Assembly (NCBI GenBank): GCA_042573625.1
Contig: JBHPCZ010000088.1
Location: forward strand, 1-14,493
Reading direction: 5' to 3'
DNA length: 14,493 bases
Source: JBHPCZ01 sp042573625
Lineage (GTDB): Bacteria; Desulfobacterota; Desulfobacteria; Desulfobacterales; UBA11574
This document shows, in pieces, positions 5,932 to 12,839 of the stretch. A model generated the notes under the pieces. That model saw only the letters and a program-made list of their open reading frames with translations, searched no databases and was not told the origin of the DNA. Position 1 is the stretch's first letter, and every line of letters begins with the position of its first letter. The translations under genes and the position numbers were made by a program.

Positions 5932-7362
5932 TCACTCCCCGAGTTCGGCTCTCAGTAATTCGTTCACGATTTTCGGATTCGCCTTGCCTTTGGTTTCCTT
6001 CATGACCTGGCCCACGAAAAAGCCGAAAAGCTTGGTCTTTCCGTTTTTGTAGTCCGCCACTTCCCCTGAGCAGCGTTCGAGCACCTGCAGGACAATCGGT
6101 TTTATGGCAGATTCGTCCGTGACCTGGACAAGGCGCTTCTCTTTCACGATCTCCTTCGGCGGTCTGCCGGTTTTTGCCATTTCCTCAAATACGGTTTTTG
6201 CGATCTTGCCGCTGATTAAACCTTTGTCGATAAGCTTGAGGAGCCGGGCCAGGTTCTGAGAAGAAACCGGGGATTCCTCTATGGTCTTTCCCTCGGCATT
6301 CAGAAGCGCAATAAGAGATCCCATGACCCAGTTGCTGACCTGTTTGGGTTTTGGAAACACGTTGACACAGTCTTCAAAATAGTTAGCCAGCTCCCGGCTT
6401 GACGTCAAAAACCCGGCATCATACGGTGGGAGGTCGTAGTTATTGATAAATCGCTCCCTTTTTTCATCCGGAAGTTCGGGAAGTCTCTTTTTCACGGTAT
6501 CGATCCAATTATCATCGATGACAAGCGGGAGAAGGTCCGGGTCTGGAAAGTAGCGGTAGTCGTGAGCCTCCTCCTTGCCCCGCATGGATGTGGTCCGGTT
6601 TTTGTCCGGGTCCCACAGTCGTGTTTCCTGAACCACTTGCCCTCTGTCTTGGATGATAGACTGTTGCCTTTTAATTTCGAAATGGAGCGCTTTTTCCACA
6701 TGTTTGAAGGAGTTGAGATTTTTCAGTTCGGCGCGGGTGCCGAGCGTGTCAGACCCTTTTGGCCGGAGGGATATGTTTGCATCACACCTGAAGCTCCCCT
6801 CTTCCATGTTGCCGTCGCAGATACCCAAATAGCGGAGCATCGATCGAAGTTTCTTCAGGTAAGCGCCGGCTTCTTCAGGGGACCGGAGATCCGGTTCGCT
6901 CACGATCTCGATCAGGGGGACGCCGGTACGGTTAAAATCGACCCGGCTCAAGGGCCGGTCAGGGTCATGTCCCAGCTTTCCGGCATCTTCTTCCATATGT
7001 ATCCGGGTAATTCCGATTCTCTTTTTGTTGCCGTTGGATGCTATTTCCAAAAACCCGTTCTCAGCAATCGGGAGTTCGTACTGGGAGATCTGGTATCCTT
7101 TTGGAAGATCCGGGTAGAAATAGTTTTTGCGCGCAAACCGGCTCTCATTCGCAATACTGCAGTGGGTTGCGATGCCCATCCGCAGGGCGTATTCAACCAC
7201 TTTTTTATTGAGCACAGGAAGGACGCCGGGCATACCCAAACAGACCGGGCAGGTGTGCGTGTTGGGGGGCGCTCCGAATGAGGTTGAGCAGCCGCAGAAG
7301 ATCTTTGTTCTTGTTTTAAGCTGGGCGTGAACTTCAAGCCCGATGACAGGTTCCAATTCCAT
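5932..7362 (-). CDS. gatB: Asp-tRNA(Asn)/Glu-tRNA(Gln) amidotransferase subunit B
   Basis: A 476-residue, full-length GatB. This is the tRNA-binding kinase subunit of GatCAB, which amidates Glu-tRNA(Gln) and/or Asp-tRNA(Asn) in the cytosol. The start GLEVHAQLKTRTKIFCGC is classic. Cys23, Cys25, Cys38 and Cys41 form the zinc knuckle (CGC ... CPVC). ARKNYFYPDLPKGYQISQY and VDFNRTGVPLIEIVSEP are the family signatures that shape the kinase pocket. The last ~150 residues form the YqeY-like tail that holds the tRNA (LARLLKLIDKGLISGKIAK ... VMKETKGKANP). AAGGATAC precedes the ATG, nine bases away. gatA and gatC are not neighbours, so the complex is encoded at dispersed sites. Its upstream side faces the DUF2065-queA promoter region. 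Confidence 0.98.
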   Translation of the reverse strand: MELEPVIGLEVHAQLKTRTKIFCGCSTSFGAPPNTHTCPVCLGMPGVLPVLNKKVVEYALRMGIATHCSIANESRFARKNYFYPDLPKGYQISQYELPIAENGFLEIASNGNKKRIGITRIHMEEDAGKLGHDPDRPLSRVDFNRTGVPLIEIVSEPDLRSPEEAGAYLKKLRSMLRYLGICDGNMEEGSFRCDANISLRPKGSDTLGTRAELKNLNSFKHVEKALHFEIKRQQSIIQDRGQVVQETRLWDPDKNRTTSMRGKEEAHDYRYFPDPDLLPLVIDDNWIDTVKKRLPELPDEKRERFINNYDLPPYDAGFLTSSRELANYFEDCVNVFPKPKQVSNWVMGSLIALLNAEGKTIEESPVSSQNLARLLKLIDKGLISGKIAKTVFEEMAKTGRPPKEIVKEKRLVQVTDESAIKPIVLQVLERCSGEVADYKNGKTKLFGFFVGQVMKETKGKANPKIVNELLRAELGE

Positions 7363-7558
7363 TTTTTGTATCCTTCATTGTACATTCGGAATAAGTTTTA
7401 TATATAAGGTGACGTGAAATATTTTAGAAATTCATGGTCATATGGATTCAATTTCAATTCTTTGAATGATGTATAATTCCAAACATTGAGTCAAGCTATT
7501 TTCAGGCAATGAGAACGGCTTTTGTAGTTCGGGGTTGGAAATTTTGAGTTTCGTCCTT

Positions 7559-7584
7559 GACGGTATCGCAAAAAGTCTTGTTTT
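7559..7584. repeat. Dispersed repeat core, copy 1
   Basis: The stretch GACGGTATCG followed by CAAAAAGTCTTGTTTT shares almost all its bases with 12285-12309 (GATGGTTTCG followed by AAAAAGTCTTGTTTT). The 15-base AAAAAGTCTTGTTTT is identical. Both copies lie upstream of a gene. This copy overlaps the start of a promoter box. Confidence 0.5.
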
Positions 7585-7612
7585 GACAAAGTAATTATCC
7601 AAACATTATAAA
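7583..7612 (+). promoter_or_regulatory. Promoter of the DUF2065-queA(-tgt) genes
   Basis: TTGACA (7583-7588, perfect) and TATAAA (7607-7612, five of six) are separated by 18 bases. Transcription would start at about 7620, only some 17 bases before the MITE-like element. That element would then form most of the 5' leader. It is the best promoter match in the window. Confidence 0.6.
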
Positions 7613-7636
7613 TAAGCAATTAAGACGGTTTATAAA

Positions 7637-7806
7637 TAGTGTCCATCCATAAATGGCATCTTTCGGCCCAGAACGGCGTTCTCGCTTTTTTGCAATCCTC
7701 AACGTAGCGCGCTACGCCTGCTATCGCAGGGACTGCTGCGCCGTCGGTTACAAAAAAGCTGCGGCCTTGTTCCGAAACAATATCTACAATTTCTGGATGG
7801 ACACTA
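7637..7806. mobile_element. MITE-like palindromic element flanked by TA
   Basis: The element begins TA-GTGTCCATCCA (7637-7649) and ends TGGATGGACAC-TA (7794-7806), a perfect 13-base inverted repeat. Further in, GCTTTTTTG (7684-7692) and CAAAAAAGC (7751-7759) lie at exactly mirrored distances from the two ends. About 15 of 34 positions between also pair, so the whole is an old imperfect palindrome. It carries a perfect 14-base palindrome CGTAGCGCGCTACG (7703-7716) and a hairpin CCTGC/GCAGG (7717-7730). The TA at each end fits the target duplication of IS630/Tc1-mariner elements. It is too short to encode a transposase and would depend on one elsewhere. It sits between a promoter and DUF2065. 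Confidence 0.75.
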
Positions 7807-7835
7807 AACAACTTTCCGTTAAAGAGGGGAATTTG

Positions 7836-8021
7836 ATGAAATTTTTTCTTTGCGTACTGGGAATGGTTATGGTTATTGAAGGGCTTCCATATTTTGCCTT
7901 TCCAGACAAGATGAAATACTGGTTGGAAAAAATACTTGAAATCCCGGACAGCGCCCTGCGAAAATTCGGGTTCGTGATTATGCTGGCAGGGCTGGGACTG
8001 GTTTACATGGGAAAGAGTTAA
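7836..8021 (+). CDS. DUF2065 (YjeT-like) small membrane protein
   Basis: A 61-residue protein with two membrane segments: FFLCVLGMVMVIEGLPYFAF at about 3-22 and FGFVIMLAGLGLVYMG near the C terminus. Between them lies a polar DKMKYWLEKILEIPDSALRK loop. The order GLxMVIEG, P..A.P, LPxxxLRxxGxxxMLAGL is the DUF2065/YjeT signature. Its function is unknown; relatives often lie near housekeeping genes. I chose ATG 7836, with GAGGGGAA before it. The same frame is open from 7653, but those 61 codons lie largely in the MITE-like element and are not likely part of the protein. queA starts three bases after its stop, so they are co-transcribed. Confidence 0.88.
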   Translation: MKFFLCVLGMVMVIEGLPYFAFPDKMKYWLEKILEIPDSALRKFGFVIMLAGLGLVYMGKS

Positions 8022-8024
8022 AGC

Positions 8025-9086
8025 GTGTATTTATTAACAGATTACAATTACGATCTTCCCGAAGATCGAATTGCTCAAAGGCCGTCATCACAAAGAGATC
8101 GATCAAAGCTTCTCTTTTTGAACCGGGAAACAGGCGATCTATCGCACCACGGGTTTTACGAGCTCTGCGATCTCCTTTCTTCAGATGATGTCTTGGTTGT
8201 AAACAATACCGAAGTGATTCCGGGGCGGCTGCTCGGAAAGAAGGATACCGGGGGAAAGGCAGAAGTTCTCATATTAGACTATACGGGTGGGTCAACATCA
8301 AATAACGATGCGAGTGAATGGGTTTTCGAATGTCTGATAAAATCTTCGAAAAGGACCAAAACCGGCGCGGTACTTTTTTTCGAACAGGGATTAAAAGCCG
8401 AGGTTTTCGATGATCAAGATGGAATCTACAAGGTAAAATTTTTTTACAGCGGTAATTTCGAGAATCTCCTTTATCGAATCGGGAAGGTACCCCTGCCGCC
8501 CTATATCAAACGAAAGAATAATCATTTAACCGTGGATGACCGGACATCATACCAGACTGTTTATGCTTCAGAAAAGGGTGCGGTCGCGGCACCGACAGCC
8601 GGACTCCATTTTACTGCAGACCTTATCGATAAGCTTAAAAAAAGAGGGATCAAAATCGTACCAATGACCCTGCATGTGGGATACGGGACTTTTCTTCCGG
8701 TCAGGGTGTCTGATATCAGGGCGCACAAAATCCATTTTGAATGGTTTTTTATCCCAAAAGAGACTGCGGACACCATTAATCAGGCCAGGGCAAATAATCA
8801 ACGGGTCGTTGCCGTTGGAACAACAACGGTTCGCACCCTGGAGTTTTCATCTGGAAACAGTGGAGATGTGATTCACGGCAGCGGGAATTGCGACCTTTTC
8901 ATATACCCCGGGTACAGATTTAAAGTCGTGGATGCCATGATAACCAATTTTCATCTGCCCATGTCGACCCTTCTCATGCTGGTATCCGCATTCGCGGGTC
9001 GCGAAAATATAATGAATGCCTATAATGAGGCAATAAAGAAAAAATACAGATTTTACAGCTACGGAGATGCCATGTTGATCTTATGA
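8025..9086 (+). CDS. queA: S-adenosylmethionine:tRNA ribosyltransferase-isomerase
   Basis: A 353-residue, full-length QueA. It moves the ribosyl part of S-adenosylmethionine onto 7-aminomethyl-7-deazaguanine in tRNA to form epoxyqueuosine, the step after Tgt. Landmarks are TDYNYDLPEDRIAQRP at the N terminus, VLVVNNTEVIPGRL (about 57-70), KVPLPPYIKR (about 154-163), YQTVYASEKGAVAAPTAGLHFT (about 177-198), MTLHVGYGTFLPV and the C-terminal VDAMITNFHLPMSTLLMLVSAFAG. The start is a GTG at 8025, three bases after the DUF2065 stop. GGGAAAGAG, overlapping the end of that gene, provides the ribosome site. Translational coupling is likely. tgt follows after a 150-base gap holding a palindromic repeat. 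Only the GTG start choice is at all open, and no ATG nearby fits the family's N terminus. Confidence 0.97.
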   Translation: MYLLTDYNYDLPEDRIAQRPSSQRDRSKLLFLNRETGDLSHHGFYELCDLLSSDDVLVVNNTEVIPGRLLGKKDTGGKAEVLILDYTGGSTSNNDASEWVFECLIKSSKRTKTGAVLFFEQGLKAEVFDDQDGIYKVKFFYSGNFENLLYRIGKVPLPPYIKRKNNHLTVDDRTSYQTVYASEKGAVAAPTAGLHFTADLIDKLKKRGIKIVPMTLHVGYGTFLPVRVSDIRAHKIHFEWFFIPKETADTINQARANNQRVVAVGTTTVRTLEFSSGNSGDVIHGSGNCDLFIYPGYRFKVVDAMITNFHLPMSTLLMLVSAFAGRENIMNAYNEAIKKKYRFYSYGDAMLIL

Positions 9087-9099
9087 CTGTTTTCATTCT

Positions 9100-9160
9100 G
9101 CCACCAAGACACGAAGACAAAAAATAAAAAATTTCCTTTGTGTCTTTGTGCCTTAGTGGC
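9100..9160. repeat. Palindromic repeat between queA and tgt
   Basis: GCCACCAAGACACGAAGACA (9100-9119) is complementary, with a few mismatches, to the stretch ending TGTCTTTGTGCCTTAGTGGC (9141-9160). The loop is A+T-rich. I recognise this as resembling a very widespread intergenic palindrome (CCACCAAGACAC type) found in many unrelated bacteria. It could also slow or end transcription between the two genes. Confidence 0.7.
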
Positions 9161-9237
9161 AAATATTTTCTGGTTCTGGCTTGTTCAGATTAGGTTTTAA
9201 GTTTTTTGGCTTAAAGTGTAATATTTAAATTAAATAA

Positions 9238-10347
9238 ATGTTTAATTTCAAAGTATTATCCGAATCTACCACAACAAGGGCGAGGGCGGGTGTGCTGCAC
9301 ACACCGCACGGTGCAGTGGAGACCCCGGTTTTCATGCCCGTGGGAACCCTAGCCACTGTCAAATCCCTGTCTCCGGAAGAGCTTTTGGAATGCGGGGCCC
9401 GGATTATCCTTGGAAATACATATCATCTGTACCTCAGGCCGGGTTGCGAGGTCATAAACCGATTTTCAGGCCTTCACAAATTCATGCACTGGGAAAGACC
9501 CATCCTCACGGATAGCGGCGGATTTCAGGTCTTTTCTCTTGCAAGACTTTCAAAAGTTGCAGAAGAAGGAGTGGCATTTCAATCTCACATTGACGGGTCC
9601 AGCCACATGCTGACACCTGAAAAATCCATCGAGATACAGATTTTCCTCGACTCGGATATTGTCATGTGCCTGGATGTGTGCATCAAACATCCTATAAGCC
9701 GGGAGGAAACCAGAGAGGCCCTCGATCTCACCACGCGTTGGGCGCGAAGATGTAAAGCGGCCTGGGAAGATAAAGAGAATAAGGCCCTGTTCGGCATCGT
9801 CCAGGGCGGTATGTTGAAGGATCTCAGAGAAATATCAGCGGAATCTATGGTTGAGATCGGATTCAGCGGCTACGCCATCGGCGGGCTCAGCGTGGGAGAG
9901 CCCAAGGACCTCATGCGGGAAATTGCCGATTTTACGCTGCCGAGGCTTCCGGATGCCAAACCCAAATATGTCATGGGTGTTGGAACCCCGGAAGACCTGC
10001 TGGAACTCGTTGCCATGGGCGCAGATATGTTCGATTGTGTTCTTCCCACCCGAAACGCCAGAAACGGACAGTTGTTTACGGCATCCGGGACCCTAAATAT
10101 TTGCAACTCACGTTTCAAACAGGATACAGAACCCATCGAAGCCGATTGCGATTGTTATACCTGCCGTCATTTTTCCAGGGCCTATCTGCGGCACCTGTAC
10201 ATGGCCAAAGAGCTGCTCGCATACCGTCTGAATACAATTCACAATATTCATTACTATACACAACTGATGAATCGTATGCGAACCGCGATTCAAAATGATG
10301 CGTTTGATGCCTTCAGACGGGATTTTTATCAGAAAAGAGATGTATGA
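9238..10347 (+). CDS. tgt: tRNA-guanine(34) transglycosylase
   Basis: A 369-residue, full-length bacterial Tgt, which swaps guanine 34 in GUN anticodons for the queuosine precursor preQ1. TETPVFMPVGTLATVKSL-like sequence (VETPVFMPVGTLATV) opens the barrel. Asp92 in LTDSGGFQVFS is the general base position. GIVQGGM and AIGGLSVGEP follow. Asp266 in MFDCVLPTRNARNG is the covalent nucleophile position. Cys304, Cys306, Cys309 and His335 are the zinc ligands (CDCYTC ... TIHN). No Shine-Dalgarno is visible: the leader before the ATG is almost pure A+T (TTAAATTAAATAA). The start still matches the family N terminus. Its stop overlaps the ATG of a short broken ORF. It belongs to the same pathway as queA and is probably, but not certainly, on the same transcript. 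Confidence 0.98.
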   Translation: MFNFKVLSESTTTRARAGVLHTPHGAVETPVFMPVGTLATVKSLSPEELLECGARIILGNTYHLYLRPGCEVINRFSGLHKFMHWERPILTDSGGFQVFSLARLSKVAEEGVAFQSHIDGSSHMLTPEKSIEIQIFLDSDIVMCLDVCIKHPISREETREALDLTTRWARRCKAAWEDKENKALFGIVQGGMLKDLREISAESMVEIGFSGYAIGGLSVGEPKDLMREIADFTLPRLPDAKPKYVMGVGTPEDLLELVAMGADMFDCVLPTRNARNGQLFTASGTLNICNSRFKQDTEPIEADCDCYTCRHFSRAYLRHLYMAKELLAYRLNTIHNIHYYTQLMNRMRTAIQNDAFDAFRRDFYQKRDV

Positions 10348-10491
10348 CGGGACTTGAGAGATATATTGAAAAAAACTCACATGAGCGGGCGCTTCCGATC
10401 CATGACGTGCTTTGCTGAAATTGAGCAAATTCCCTTATTCGCGGGCATTCCATCCGTATACCCTTCTTTCCCAAAGTCTCAAGAGATGTAA
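10344..10491 (+). pseudogene. Short broken ORF coupled to the tgt stop
   Basis: The tgt stop and an ATG overlap as ATGA (10344-10347). This is the usual sign of a co-translated next gene. The frame gives only 24 residues (MTGLERYIEKNSHERALPIH plus four) before a TGA at 10416. A one-base shift near the TTT at 10411 leads into FAEIEQIPLFAGIPSVYPSF and ends at 10491. It may be the remnant of a real gene that lost its frame and its end. I do not recognise it. Confidence 0.25.
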
Positions 10492-10526
10492 ATAGAAGGC
10501 TTTTTATGAATCTTTAAAATTTGTGG

Positions 10527-10556
10527 TTGAAAAAAGATCTGTTTTGAATCTAATAT
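10527..10556 (+). promoter_or_regulatory. Candidate promoter of the Nfu gene
   Basis: TTGAAA (10527-10532) and TAATAT (10551-10556) are 18 bases apart, some 35 bases before the nfu ATG. The boxes match only partly (five and four of six). Confidence 0.35.
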
Positions 10557-10592
10557 CAAAGTTACACCCTTATTAAAAAAGGAGATGCTGTA

Positions 10593-10814
10593 ATGAAAGA
10601 AAGAGTTCAGGAATCACTAAACAAGATCAGACCCATGCTGCAGGCGGACGGCGGTGACGTGGAACTTGTCGATGTGGAAGACGGGGTGGTCAAGGTGCGT
10701 CTGCAAGGTGCATGTGCCGGATGCCCGATGTCCCAGATGACCCTTAAAAACGGGATAGAAAGACTGCTGAAACAAGAAATTCCGGAAATTATTTCGGTTG
10801 AATCGGCCGAGTGA
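10593..10814 (+). CDS. Nfu-type Fe-S scaffold protein (NifU C-terminal domain)
   Basis: A 73-residue stand-alone NifU-C/Nfu domain, the usual length for this type. It assembles or carries an iron-sulfur cluster to target proteins in the cytosol. The fold signatures are LNKIRPMLQADGGDVELVDV (about 9-28) and VRLQGACAGCPMSQMTLKNGIE. Cys41 and Cys44 form the CxxC that bridges a cluster between two subunits. AAGGAGATG gives a strong ribosome site eight bases before the ATG. It stands alone, without nifS- or iscS-like neighbours in view, so the sulfur donor is encoded elsewhere. In anaerobes rich in Fe-S enzymes such stand-alone scaffolds are common. The call is secure. Confidence 0.95.
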   Translation: MKERVQESLNKIRPMLQADGGDVELVDVEDGVVKVRLQGACAGCPMSQMTLKNGIERLLKQEIPEIISVESAE

Positions 10815-10820
10815 GCTCTC

Positions 10821-10887
10821 CTCCCGCATAGCGGGAGACATCAGGAAGTCCCCACAATGGGGCATCGCTCCCGGCCTTGAAAGCCGG
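10821..10887 (+). promoter_or_regulatory. Leader with mutually exclusive hairpins between nfu and the aminotransferase
   Basis: Three hairpins stand in a row: CTCCCGC/GCGGGAG (10821-10837), CCCCA/TGGGG (10850-10862) and CCGGC/GCCGG (10871-10887). The right arm of the first (CGGGAG, 10832-10837) can instead pair with CTCCCG at 10868-10873. That pairing encloses the second hairpin and breaks the third. The two folds cannot coexist, as in attenuators. No T-run follows, so a classical terminator is not present. It may equally be part of a dispersed repeat. Confidence 0.5.
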
Positions 10888-11058
10888 CACTATTTTACAG
10901 TTACCGAATACCCAATATCCAACAAGGAATGTCGAATGATGAAATCTTCGACCTTTCCGTACTCTTTCGGGCGAAAGCGCTTGGAAAAGCCGGTACCACC
11001 GACCCTGCCCGGAGGGTGTGAATCTTTCAATTCAATAAACGCATTCAAAGGTGTTCAT
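10888..11058. other. Aminotransferase leader with probable repeat remnant
   Basis: The reading frame of the aminotransferase is open here, but the sequence looks non-coding. CCGAATACCCAATATCCAAC and AAGGAATGTCGAATGATGAA (about 10904-10942) resemble the CGAAT/CCAAC-rich intergenic repeats common in this bacterial group. A small hairpin ACCCT/AGGGT lies at 11002-11017. Nothing else is recognised. Confidence 0.4.
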
Positions 11059-12240
11059 ATGACAATAGCGAAACATATCAGCGCCAAACTCTCCCAATCT
11101 TCCTGGATACGAAAAATGTTCGAAGAAGGGGCCTACCTTAAAAAAGAGCACGGCGCCGGAAATGTATATGATTTCAGCCTGGGCAACCCGAACCTTCAGC
11201 CGCCGAAAAATTTCAAAAAAGCGCTGCAAAACATGGTGACCTCCGCGGGTGAAGAAGGGCATGGTTATATGCCCAATACCGGGTATCCGCATGTTCGCAG
11301 GTCTGTGGCGGAATTTCTTTCCGTTGAACAGCAGGTGGCGATTGTGGAAGGTGACATCATCATGACCTGCGGTGCCGCCGGTGCCCTTAATGTAATTTTC
11401 AAGGCGATACTCGATCCGGAAGATGAGATTGTTACCCCTGCGCCTTTTTTTGTGGAATACGGTTTTTACGCGGAAAACCATGGCGGAATCCTGAAGCCCG
11501 TGGCAACAAAGCCGGATTTTACGCTGGATATCAATGCCGTTGCTGCTGCCATAACGGAAAAGACACGGGCGGTTCTCATCAATTCCCCCAACAACCCCAC
11601 CGGCCAGATATATTCCAGGGAGAGTCTTTTTGAACTTGGAGATCTTTTAAGCGCCAGGGGGAAAGAACTGGGGCGGACGTTGTATCTCATATCTGACGAG
11701 CCGTACCGTAAAATTGTTTACGATGGACTTGAGGTTCCAGGCCTTTTTACCTGCTATAATGAAAGCATCATTGCGACGTCATATTCCAAGGACATTTCCA
11801 TTCCCGGAGAGCGGATCGGTTTTTTGGCGGTGAATCCTAATGCTTCCTATAGAGAAGAACTTATAGGGGGCATGGCGCTGGCCAACAGGATCCTCGGGTT
11901 TGTCAACGCTCCCGCTCTGATGCAAAAAGTGATATCATCCATACAGGGAGCATGCGTGGATGTTTCGGTTTACGCCCGGAAAAGGGATCTTTTGTGTGAT
12001 GGTCTTTCAGATTGCGGATACGAATTTGTCAAACCGCCCGGCGCTTTTTATCTCTTTCCGAGAACTCCGGATCCGGATGATGTAAAATTCGTGCGGGCCC
12101 TTCAGGAGGAGCTGATCCTTACCGTACCCGGCAGCGGTTTCGGGGGACCCGGGCACTTCAGAATCGCCTATTGTGTGGATGATGAAACCATTACGAATGC
12201 GATGCCCGGCTTCAAACGGGTGATGGAAAAGCATAGATAA
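11059..12240 (+). CDS. PLP-dependent aminotransferase, class I/II
   Basis: A 393-residue fold-type I enzyme of the aspartate-aminotransferase group, moving an amino group between an amino acid and a 2-oxo acid in the cytosol. FSLGNPNLQPP near residue 36 is the substrate-loop start, and GYMPNTGYPHVRRSVAEF follows. NSPNNPTGQ (175-183) and SDEPY (212-216) bind the cofactor. Lys244 in SYSKDISIPGERIG forms the Schiff base, with the phosphate-binding Arg at the end of that motif. Length is normal. I chose ATG 11059 (AAAGG upstream) because the family starts about there; the frame is open 87 codons further but that part looks like intergenic repeats. The amino acid is not known. It lies 123 bases before methylmalonyl-CoA epimerase, so a link to branched-chain amino acid or propionate metabolism is possible but unproven. 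Confidence 0.93.
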   Translation: MTIAKHISAKLSQSSWIRKMFEEGAYLKKEHGAGNVYDFSLGNPNLQPPKNFKKALQNMVTSAGEEGHGYMPNTGYPHVRRSVAEFLSVEQQVAIVEGDIIMTCGAAGALNVIFKAILDPEDEIVTPAPFFVEYGFYAENHGGILKPVATKPDFTLDINAVAAAITEKTRAVLINSPNNPTGQIYSRESLFELGDLLSARGKELGRTLYLISDEPYRKIVYDGLEVPGLFTCYNESIIATSYSKDISIPGERIGFLAVNPNASYREELIGGMALANRILGFVNAPALMQKVISSIQGACVDVSVYARKRDLLCDGLSDCGYEFVKPPGAFYLFPRTPDPDDVKFVRALQEELILTVPGSGFGGPGHFRIAYCVDDETITNAMPGFKRVMEKHR

Positions 12241-12284
12241 TTGGGGGGCGGAGAGTTTCCTCTGTTAAACGCTCTATCGGCATG

Positions 12285-12309
12285 GATGGTTTCGAAAAAG
12301 TCTTGTTTT
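12285..12309. repeat. Dispersed repeat core, copy 2
   Basis: GATGGTTTCGAAAAAGTCTT and the following GTTTT repeat the core at 7559-7584. The stretch AAAAAGTCTTGTTTT is identical, with one base lacking before it. It lies in the spacer before the epimerase gene. Apart from it, 12241-12363 holds nothing evident. Confidence 0.5.
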
Positions 12310-12363
12310 TCTCTCTTGCAAAGGTATTATGAAAAGTAAAATGTGGATGAAAAGGGGGTTTCC

Positions 12364-12765
12364 ATGAAAATATTAAAGATCGACCATCTCGGCATAGCGG
12401 TCAACAGTATTGATGCAGGCAAAAGCTTATGGACGGATGCGTTGGGACTTGCGTTTGAAGGTTCCGAAACCGTAGAAGAACAGAAGGTTACCACTGCTTT
12501 TTTCCCGGTGGGAGAAAGCGAGGTGGAGCTTCTGGAATCTACGGCGCCGGACGGTCCTGTTGCCAAATTTTTAGACAAGAAGGGCGAGGGAATCCATCAT
12601 ATTGCGTTCCGTGTGGAGAATTTAGAAGCGGCCTTGGAAGAATTAAAGGAAAAGGGCATAAAGCTGATTGATGAAAAGCCCAGAAAGGGTGCCGGTGGTG
12701 CCAGGATCGCTTTTCTGCACCCCAAGGCAACGAACGGGGTATTGATCGAACTGTGCGAAAGATAA
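12364..12765 (+). CDS. mce: Methylmalonyl-CoA epimerase
   Basis: A 133-residue protein of the glyoxalase/VOC superfamily that interconverts (S)- and (R)-methylmalonyl-CoA, which the following mutase needs. Two beta-alpha-beta modules are seen: KIDHLGIAV at 5-13 and GIHHIAFRV at 76-84. His8, Glu55 (VELLE), His79 and Glu129 (LIEL) fit the metal-binding set of the family; this assignment is by position, not alignment. GARIAFLHPKATNGVLIEL is the typical C terminus. AAGGGGG stands five bases before ATG 12364. An in-frame ATG at 12343 lacks such a site and was not chosen. The mutase follows 74 bases on, with a small GCGTT/AACGC hairpin (12772-12787) between. The call is strong by both sequence and context. 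Confidence 0.96.
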   Translation: MKILKIDHLGIAVNSIDAGKSLWTDALGLAFEGSETVEEQKVTTAFFPVGESEVELLESTAPDGPVAKFLDKKGEGIHHIAFRVENLEAALEELKEKGIKLIDEKPRKGAGGARIAFLHPKATNGVLIELCER

Positions 12766-12839
12766 AAAAATGCGTTTTACAGAACGCGTTGAGCATGAAT
12801 ACATTTTGAAGTCCGAAATGAGAATTAAAGGAGAATACC

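Noticed and set aside
6562..7281. A 239-codon open frame on the plus strand opposite gatB
   Set aside because: It is a shadow of the G+C-rich gatB codons; it has no domain and gatB is certain.
7620..7811. A 63-codon minus-strand frame inside the MITE-like element
   Set aside because: It lies almost wholly in the palindrome, with no ribosome site and no family likeness.
7653..8021. A 122-codon frame that would extend DUF2065 upstream
   Set aside because: Its first half lies largely inside the MITE-like palindrome. The family starts at about 7836, where a good ribosome site is present.
10798..11058. An 87-codon N-terminal extension of the aminotransferase
   Set aside because: It covers hairpins and repeat-like DNA, overlaps the end of nfu, and is absent from the family; ATG 11059 has a ribosome site.
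11032..11481. A 149-codon minus-strand frame opposite the aminotransferase
   Set aside because: It is antisense to a clear enzyme gene, with no recognisable motif.
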